Assembly (NCBI GenBank): GCA_947475795.1
Contig: CANJOX010000077.1
Coordinates: forward strand, 1 to 11,127
Source of the DNA: Gemmatimonadota bacterium
GTDB lineage: Bacteria > Gemmatimonadota > Gemmatimonadetes > Gemmatimonadales > Gemmatimonadaceae
Length of the DNA stretch: 11,127 nucleotides
Direction of reading: 5' to 3'
Part shown: positions 1 to 4,740 of the stretch, piece by piece
How positions within the stretch are numbered: the stretch's first letter is position 1
How the letters are laid out: each line of letters begins with the position of its first letter
Position numbers and translations under genes: made by a program
Notes under the pieces: model-generated
What the model was told of the DNA's origin: nothing
The model's database searches: none
The model's input: the letters and a program-made list of their open reading frames with translations, nothing else

Positions 1-1929
1 CGAGCGGTCCACCCACGGGCAACCCTGCACATCGATCTGCGGCAGGAGCGCCATGCCAACACCGGCGTCCGTGGCAACCGTCAGGTTGTTCGTGGAGTCC
101 ATCTTGAACGCGGCGTTGATCCAGTTGTTGCTGGAGCCGTTCTGCGAAGCGATCGCGGCCGACGCGATTGCGCCGTCGTTAGCCGGACGCGTGTAGTCCA
201 CACGGATTTCCGCAGGGGCCGCAACGGCCGGGCTGCTGGAGGTCGTGGTGGCCCACAGGCCGTAGGACATCGTGTTCTGCGCGTTGTCCGTAGCGGCGGT
301 GACGTTGGCGTTGAGCGTGCCGCCCGTCGCAGCGCAGTTGCGGAACGTGCCCGAGCTGGTGCCGGCGCCGTACGTGAGGGTCCACGGCGCGACATCGGTG
401 CCGGCCACGAACGTGTACGACACGGAGCAGGCCGAGCCGGTGCTGGCGACCGTGGCGCGGCTGACCGTGCGGCCAGCGGTGTACATCACCGGGACCACCG
501 TGATCGTGCCGAAACCCGTCGCGCCCGGACCACCGTACCACGTGAGGTTGTCCGTACCGGTCGCCTTGTTCGTCGGCGCCACATGGCGGGCGGCGAAGCT
601 GTCACCGTTGGTGAAGTTCAGGATCGACAGGTTGCTGTTGGCCGAGTTCAGGCCGGCCGACGTGCTGACCGTCGCGACGATCACGTTCTGACCGTTGGCG
701 AACTTCGTGGTGGCGCTGCTGAAATCCGACGCGACCGAGAAATCGGCCGTGTTGATCGTGAGCGACACCGCGCCGCTGGCGGCACCACCCGTGCCGAACG
801 ACTGCTGCGCCGCGGGCGTGCCCGAGCGCGTGGCGCACGCCGCCACCGTCTCACCCACCTGGCACACCCAGGCAGAGACGGCCGTGACGAGCTGGCCGTT
901 GGTGGCGAGCACCGTGTTGACCTGGATCTGGCCAGCGACGTTGTTCACGTCCACCGGGTAGAGCGTGAGGTCCTGCGTGATGCTCGAGATCGAGATCTGC
1001 GCGGCCGGGGAGACCGTGACGGCCACCGTGCCCGAAAGCGTGGCGGCGGCGAAGTTCGCGTTGGCGGCCGACGTGGCCGTCACCGTGATCACCGCCGAGC
1101 CGGCGCCAACCGCCGTGACGAGACCCATCGAGCTCACCGTGGCAACCGCCGGGGCGGTGGTGCCGTAGGTGATCGTGGCCGCGGCCGCGCCCGAGGGCTG
1201 CTGCGCGTTGGCAACGACCTGCGCCGTGCTACCGGCCGCCAGGGCCAGCGTGGCCGGCGACACGTTCAGCGACGTCATGCCCGTGGGCAGCGCCGTGACC
1301 GTGATCGCGGCCGCCGACGTGAGCGTCGTGGACGTGAAGCCCGTGCCCGTGCCCGTGGCCGTCACCGTGATGGTGGCGACGCCGGGGCCGACCGCGGTGA
1401 CGACACCGGCGGCAGACACCGTGGCAACCGAGGCGGTCGACGTGGCGTACGTGTACGCCACCGCGACCGCGGCGGCGCCCTTGTTCACCGTCGGGACGAT
1501 CGTGACGGTCTGGTTGACCTGCACGTTCGCGGCGCTCGGCGAAACCTGCAGGCCGCTGATCGCGGCAGCCGGAGCGGCCACCGAGACGGAGGCGGCAGCC
1601 GACTGACCCGTCGACGCGGCCGCCGTGATCGTCGCGTTACCCGCGCCGACCGCGGTCACGCGGCAGGACGAACCGGAGACAGTCGCCGTGGCAACCGTGG
1701 CCGAGCTCGTGGTGCAGCTGGCCAGCGTCGCCGCGCCAGTGCCGCCCGAGATCTGCACAGCAAAATTCACCGCTTCGCCAATGTTCATGTTGGCAGAGGG
1801 CGGCGTGATGGACAGCGTGATCGGCGCGGCCGGTGCCACAGGCACCGTCACGTCATCACCGCAAGCACCCAGCGCCAGGGCGCCAAGGCTCAGGGCGACG
1901 ATCGCCTTGTTCCGAGAAAAGAGTTGCAT
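1..1929 (-). CDS. Ig-like (Big_2-type) repeat lipoprotein, partial: C-terminus outside window
   Basis: The frame from ATG 1929 stays open to base 1, giving 643 residues with no stop, so the C-terminus is missing. Residues 1-23 form a lipoprotein signal: a short basic n-region (R6, K8), a hydrophobic core, and lipobox L20-G21-A22-C23. Asp at 25-26 follows the Cys; the effect of that position on sorting outside enterobacteria is uncertain. Three Ig-like domains follow at about 37-118, 124-211 and 219-307. Each opens with an L.V.P..A pattern and closes with the Big_2 signature VTAVG.G.A.IT.TA. Residues 310-643 are beta-rich, Thr/Ser/Ala-rich and contain Cys 356, 365, 501, 532 and 637. Segments such as RVDYTRPA (576-583) and DAGVGM (621-626) resemble further, more divergent Ig-like modules. 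Such proteins are usually surface-anchored adhesion or structural proteins; the ligand cannot be told. The start is supported by a strong ribosome binding site. Confidence 0.9.
   Translation of the reverse strand, partial: MQLFSRNKAIVALSLGALALGACGDDVTVPVAPAAPITLSITPPSANMNIGEAVNFAVQISGGTGAATLASCTTSSATVATATVSGSSCRVTAVGAGNATITAAASTGQSAAASVSVAAPAAAISGLQVSPSAANVQVNQTVTIVPTVNKGAAAVAVAYTYATSTASVATVSAAGVVTAVGPGVATITVTATGTGTGFTSTTLTSAAAITVTALPTGMTSLNVSPATLALAAGSTAQVVANAQQPSGAAAATITYGTTAPAVATVSSMGLVTAVGAGSAVITVTATSAANANFAAATLSGTVAVTVSPAAQISISSITQDLTLYPVDVNNVAGQIQVNTVLATNGQLVTAVSAWVCQVGETVAACATRSGTPAAQQSFGTGGAASGAVSLTINTADFSVASDFSSATTKFANGQNVIVATVSTSAGLNSANSNLSILNFTNGDSFAARHVAPTNKATGTDNLTWYGGPGATGFGTITVVPVMYTAGRTVSRATVASTGSACSVSYTFVAGTDVAPWTLTYGAGTSSGTFRNCAATGGTLNANVTAATDNAQNTMSYGLWATTTSSSPAVAAPAEIRVDYTRPANDGAIASAAIASQNGSSNNWINAAFKMDSTNNLTVATDAGVGMALLPQIDVQGCPWVDRS
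1339..1356. repeat. Three tandem copies of a hexanucleotide inside the lipoprotein gene
   Basis: GCCCGT occurs three times in a row on the plus strand. On the coding strand it encodes alternating Thr-Gly residues in the loop at the end of the second Ig-like domain (about residues 192-197). Changes in copy number would stay in frame, so it could vary the loop length without breaking the gene. It may equally reflect Thr/Gly codon choice. Confidence 0.5.
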
Positions 1930-1933
1930 TAAT

Positions 1934-1940
1934 CCCCCTC
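1934..1940 (-). promoter_or_regulatory. Ribosome binding site of the Ig-like lipoprotein gene
   Basis: On the minus strand GAGGGGG ends 4 nt before the ATG at 1929. It is the clearest Shine-Dalgarno sequence in the window and decides the start. The other genes have weak sites or none. Confidence 0.75.
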
Positions 1941-2008
1941 TTTCGAGGTCGTGGAGGTAGCTGCCGTCAATGAGGTTGGGCGCCTCATCAACAACGTCTT
2001 GCGTTGGC

Positions 2009-2035
2009 AAGCGCGCGCCGCTCTGGCGTGCGCTT
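2009..2035 (+). repeat. Hairpin with 11-bp arms, intergenic
   Basis: The arm AAGCGCGCGCC (2009-2019) pairs with GGCGTGCGCTT (2025-2035) around a 5-nt loop. Ten pairs are Watson-Crick. The pair 2015/2029 is G-U if the plus strand is transcribed but a C/A mismatch if the minus strand is, so the structure is slightly better as plus-strand RNA. No T-run follows, so it is not a standard terminator. Confidence 0.5.
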
Positions 2036-2214
2036 CATCGATACGGTCTTCGCAGAGGATCGCGACGAGTCTCGGGGAGCGGCCGAATCTGCGTCTGCGA
2101 CGTACGAAGGGCATGATGCCCGAGTGTTCGGTAGAGCTGCCCTGCATCACGCCTTGCCGGCCCAAGCGCCAACGCCGCGTGATTTCCAGCGCGCACAATG
2201 TGCTGTGCGATCCT

Positions 2215-2240
2215 TCACCAACAACCATCACCGACAACCA
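2215..2240. repeat. Tandem 13-bp direct repeat, operator-like
   Basis: TCACCAACAACCA (2215-2227) is followed at once by TCACCGACAACCA (2228-2240). Twelve of 13 positions match, and both copies are followed by T. Tandem half-sites of 10-13 bp are typical of response-regulator binding sites, but no known regulator motif is recognised. The site is about 285 bp upstream of each flanking start codon. Confidence 0.5.
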
Positions 2241-2255
2241 TAGGAAAAGGGCGTG

Positions 2256-2273
2256 GCCAGCCCTTGGGCTGGC
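2256..2273. repeat. Perfect inverted repeat, 8-bp arms
   Basis: GCCAGCCC (2256-2263), a TT spacer and GGGCTGGC (2266-2273) form a perfect dyad; as RNA it would close with a small loop after losing the innermost pair. Weaker outer pairing (GGAA 2243-2246 with TTCC 2284-2287) may extend it. It could be a terminator-like or RNA-stabilising hairpin, or a protein site. Confidence 0.5.
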
Positions 2274-2311
2274 GCGCGCTCTCTTCCGTCAGGATTCACG
2301 ACCAAACCTAG

Positions 2312-2359
2312 GGGCCGCGGCCCGCGCACGTCAAGCGTCCGCGTGCGCCGGATTCCGGC
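2312..2359. repeat. Three contiguous GC-rich inverted repeats
   Basis: Three dyads lie end to end: GGGCCGCGGCCC (2312-2323, perfect palindrome); GCGCACG (2324-2330) with CGTGCGC (2342-2348) around an 11-nt loop; and GCCGGA-T-TCCGGC (2347-2359), which shares two bases with the previous one. Short GC dyads are common by chance in such DNA, so each alone is weak. Their tiling next to two longer dyads is what stands out. Confidence 0.4.
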
Positions 2360-2362
2360 CAC

Positions 2363-2386
2363 CCCCGTCACAATGCTGTGACGGGG
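2363..2386. repeat. Perfect inverted repeat, 10-bp arms, operator- or hairpin-like
   Basis: CCCCGTCACA (2363-2372) and TGTGACGGGG (2377-2386) are exact complements around ATGC. It is the longest perfect dyad I found in the window. It lies 137 bp upstream of the helicase start. A related sequence, CACAATG-TG-CTGTG, lies at 2194-2207, which hints at one DNA-binding protein recognising both. No T-run follows it, so a simple intrinsic terminator is unlikely. Confidence 0.6.
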
Positions 2387-2511
2387 CCATTCCCGCGGGG
2401 AGTTGTCCACAAAATTGCCCCCGCTTTGCCTCAATACCGTGGCAGGACGCCCGCCCCGGCGCCAGGGTCACAGCGGCGGCCGGACCGACGACGCGCCGGC
2501 ACACCAGCCGC

Positions 2512-2517
2512 TACTAT
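2512..2517 (+). promoter_or_regulatory. Candidate -10 element for a leaderless helicase transcript
   Basis: TACTAT (TANNNT type) lies exactly 12 to 7 nt before the A of ATG 2524. That spacing would place the transcription start on the start codon. No Shine-Dalgarno sequence is present between it and the ATG, and no good -35 is seen. An overlapping alternative is TATACA at 2515-2520. Confidence 0.45.
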
Positions 2518-2523
2518 ACAGCG

Positions 2524-4623
2524 ATGGTCGAGCCTCCCCGGATCCATGTCCCCGCCCCCCGGGTCGTCCCCCCGCCCCCGGTGGCCGTTGAAGGGCCCGC
2601 GCTCAACGCCGCCCAGGCCGAAGCCGCCGCGCATGGCGATTCGCCACTGCTCATCGTGGCGGGCGCCGGGTCGGGGAAGACGCGCACGCTCATCCATCGC
2701 GTCGCGCACTTAATAGGTAGAGGCGTCCCCGCCGGCCGGATCCTGCTGCTCACCTTCACCCGTCGGGCGTCGCAGGAAATGCTGGGGCGCTGCGAACGGC
2801 TGGTGGGCTCCGCCTCGCACCAGGTCCAGGGCGGCACCTTTCACGGTATTGCCCACCGCCTGCTGCGCCGCTTCGGTCCCGCCGCCGGGCTCCCGGCCGA
2901 CTTCACCATTCTGGATCAGAGCGACGCCTCCGACCTGATGGGCATCTCCCGGGCTGCGCTGGGCTACGCGGATCTCAAAAATGCCCCGCGCTCGGCGCCG
3001 CGCTTCCCGCGCGCGGAGACGCTGCAGTCGATCTACTCGCGCCACGTGAACACCGAGCAGCCGATCGCCGACCTGCTGGCTGATCAGTGGCCGCACTTTC
3101 TGGCCTGGACCGGCGACATCGAAGTGCTGTTCGGCGACTACGTCCGCCGCAAGGCCGAGCGCAACCTGCTGGACTACGATGATCTGCTGCTGTCGTGGGC
3201 GCTGCTGCTGGAGCAGGCCCCCCCGATCGCCGACCAGATTCGCGCGCTGTACGACCATGTGCTCGTGGACGAGTATCAGGACACCAACCCGCTGCAGTCA
3301 CGCATCCTGCGCGCGCTGTGCACCAACGGCCGCATCACCGTGGTGGGCGACGACGCGCAAAGCATCTATGCGTTCCGCGGCGCGACGATCCGTAACATCC
3401 TCGATTTTCCGCGCCAGTTTCCCGGCACGCACATCGTGACGCTCGAGCGCAATTACCGCTCGACGGCGCCGATTCTCGACACCACCAACACACTCATTTC
3501 GCGCAGCCTCGAACGCTACTCGAAGCAGCTGTGGACCGAGCGTACCGGCGGCGAGGCCCCGTGGCTGGTCACGGTGAAGGACGAACACGCGCAAACCGCC
3601 TTCGTGGTGGACCGCCTGCTCGAACTGCATCAGGAGGGCGTGCCGCTGCGTGAGATGGCGGTGCTCTTCCGCGCCGGCTACCTGTCGGCCGATCTGGAAA
3701 TCGAGCTGGCCAACCGCCGCATTCCGTACGAAAAGTGGGGGGGCCTCAAGTTCCTCGAAGCGGCCCACATCAAGGACCTCCTCGCCTTCCTGCGCGTGCT
3801 GGAGAATCCGCGCGACGAGGTGAGCTGGTACCGGCTGCTGCGACTGCTCCCCGGCGTTGGCGACGCCACCGCGCGCGCCGCCGTGGAGCTGCTGATGCAC
3901 CACCAGTGGGAGCCGATGGCGCTGGGGGCCACCAAAGCGCCGTCGCGGGCGCGCCCCGCGCTGCAAGCCCTCGCCGCCCTGCTGGACGGCATGCGGCGCG
4001 TGGAACGCGGCAACGTGCCGCATGCGCCCGCTGAATCCATCCGGCTGTGCCGTCAGCTGTACGATCCGATCCTGCTGGCCACCTACGACGACGCGCCGCC
4101 GCGCATGGCGGATCTCGACCAACTCGAGATCATCGCCGCCGGCTACCCCGACCGCAGCACCTTTCTGTCCGCGCTCGCCCTCGAGCCGCCGGCCAACACG
4201 CAGGATCTGGCGGTGGGGAGCACCGACGAGGACGACGCGCTCATCCTTTCCACGGCTCACTCGGCCAAGGGGAAGGAATGGGACGTGGTGTTCGTGATCC
4301 ACGCCTCCGACGGCGTGTTCCCCATGGCGCGCGCCGCCCACGACGACGCACAGGTGGATGAAGAGCGACGCCTGCTCTACGTGGCCATGACACGCGCACG
4401 CGACCAGCTGTACGTGACGTATCCGCTGCACAGCTACGCCACACGCACCGGCGCCGATTTCGCCTACAGTCAGCTGTCCCGTTTTCTCGACCCCGGGGTA
4501 CGCACCACGATGCAACGGGTCACCCTGGGTGAGGCCATGCCGCCGGCGCTGCCGGCCCCGCGGGGCGATGCGCCCCCGCTGGATTTGCGGGCGTTGCTGC
4601 GGGGGAGATTCCCGAGCACGTAA
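2524..4623 (+). CDS. UvrD/Rep/PcrA-type superfamily 1A DNA helicase
   Basis: A 699-residue ATP-driven 3'-5' DNA helicase of the UvrD family, expected to act in the cytoplasm in DNA repair or at blocked replication forks. Every family motif is present in order: Q motif (LNAAQ, Gln31), Walker A AGAGSGKT (46-53), motif Ia (LLLTFTRRAS), Ib (TFHGIAHRL), II DEYQDT (249-254), III GDDAQSIYAFRG (275-286), IV LERNYRS (307-313), V STAHSAKGKEWD (576-587) and VI EERRLLYVAMTRARD (613-627). Lys52, Asp249/Glu250 and Arg624 are intact, so it should be active. ATG 2524 is chosen because the Q motif follows at residue 27; the frame is open further upstream, but that part encodes no family sequence. Residues 8-25 are Pro-rich. 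The protein ends about 70 residues after motif VI and shows no Tudor-like C-terminal domain as seen in UvrD or PcrA. Which of UvrD, Rep or PcrA it replaces cannot be fixed from sequence alone. Confidence 0.95.
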   Translation: MVEPPRIHVPAPRVVPPPPVAVEGPALNAAQAEAAAHGDSPLLIVAGAGSGKTRTLIHRVAHLIGRGVPAGRILLLTFTRRASQEMLGRCERLVGSASHQVQGGTFHGIAHRLLRRFGPAAGLPADFTILDQSDASDLMGISRAALGYADLKNAPRSAPRFPRAETLQSIYSRHVNTEQPIADLLADQWPHFLAWTGDIEVLFGDYVRRKAERNLLDYDDLLLSWALLLEQAPPIADQIRALYDHVLVDEYQDTNPLQSRILRALCTNGRITVVGDDAQSIYAFRGATIRNILDFPRQFPGTHIVTLERNYRSTAPILDTTNTLISRSLERYSKQLWTERTGGEAPWLVTVKDEHAQTAFVVDRLLELHQEGVPLREMAVLFRAGYLSADLEIELANRRIPYEKWGGLKFLEAAHIKDLLAFLRVLENPRDEVSWYRLLRLLPGVGDATARAAVELLMHHQWEPMALGATKAPSRARPALQALAALLDGMRRVERGNVPHAPAESIRLCRQLYDPILLATYDDAPPRMADLDQLEIIAAGYPDRSTFLSALALEPPANTQDLAVGSTDEDDALILSTAHSAKGKEWDVVFVIHASDGVFPMARAAHDDAQVDEERRLLYVAMTRARDQLYVTYPLHSYATRTGADFAYSQLSRFLDPGVRTTMQRVTLGEAMPPALPAPRGDAPPLDLRALLRGRFPST

Positions 4624-4625
4624 CT

Positions 4626-4663
4626 GCGCGACTGCTCAGAGGTGAGCGGTCAGTCGTCCGCGC
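4626..4663 (+). terminator. Hairpin just after the helicase stop codon, terminator-like without T-run
   Basis: Two bases after the TAA, CGACTG (4629-4634) pairs with CAGTCG (4651-4656). Inner CTCA (4635-4638) pairs with TGAG (4643-4646) around GAGG, leaving CGGT bulged. An alternative stem pairs 4631-4638 with 4643-4650. GCG 4626-4628 can pair with CGC 4661-4663. No run of T follows, so it may instead protect the 3' end of the mRNA. Confidence 0.35.
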
Positions 4664-4679
4664 GAGGTAACAGATTGTG

Positions 4680-4685
4680 TATAGT
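4680..4685 (+). promoter_or_regulatory. Candidate -10 element upstream of the M16 peptidase gene
   Basis: TATAGT matches the -10 consensus at 5 of 6 positions and lies in an AT-richer patch. It would start transcription near 4692, giving a leader of about 50 nt before TTG 4741. No clear -35 is found at 16-18 bp. If real, the M16 gene is not simply dependent on helicase transcription. Confidence 0.4.
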
Positions 4686-4740
4686 GCTCGGAATTCAGCA
4701 ACGGCAGTGCACGGTTTTCAGCGCTTTCAACGGGGCTAAA

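Larger units (their letters stand above)
1930..2523. other. Long intergenic region between divergent genes, no gene recognised
   Basis: This 594-bp stretch separates the lipoprotein gene (leftward) from the helicase gene (rightward), so it should hold both promoters. Short open frames exist on both strands, but they are rich in Arg, Pro and Ala, match no family I know and lack ribosome binding sites, so I call none. The content is structural: an 11-bp-arm hairpin (2009-2035), a GGGCAT/ATGCCC palindrome (2109-2121), a tandem direct repeat (2215-2240) and a run of inverted repeats (2256-2386). No convincing promoter for the leftward gene was found. A tRNA-like cloverleaf was not seen. A structured or small RNA is possible but unproven. 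Confidence 0.6.

Noticed and set aside
583..1932. Open frame of about 450 codons on the plus strand opposite the lipoprotein gene
   Set aside because: The product is an Arg/Gly/Asp-rich sequence with no recognisable domain. The minus strand has a lipobox, a ribosome binding site and Big_2 repeats.
1970..1988. Inverted repeat ATGAGG / CCTCAT in the lipoprotein leader
   Set aside because: The arms are only 6 bp with a 7-bp spacer, and nothing else supports it.
1929..2237. 102-codon open frame on the minus strand directly ahead of the lipoprotein gene
   Set aside because: No known family, no ribosome binding site, and basic low-complexity composition. It merely runs up to the lipoprotein start.
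2403..2411. TTGTCCACA, resembling a DnaA box of high-GC bacteria
   Set aside because: Only one copy was found, with no cluster, AT-rich unwinding region, dnaA or dnaN nearby. A single 9-mer near-match is expected by chance.
1951..2523. Upstream extension of the helicase reading frame
   Set aside because: The frame is open, but its translation has no helicase-like sequence and covers the repeat-rich non-coding region. ATG 2524 with its -10-like element fits the family N-terminus.
3298..4515. Open frame of about 400 codons on the minus strand inside the helicase gene
   Set aside because: It covers helicase motifs III to VI on the other strand and shows the His/Arg/Gln-rich make-up of an antisense shadow.
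4642..4740. GTG 4642 or GTG 4684 as the M16 start
   Set aside because: Both would put 19 to 33 extra residues in front of a good signal peptide, and 4642 lies inside the post-helicase hairpin. TTG 4741 gives a normal n-region.
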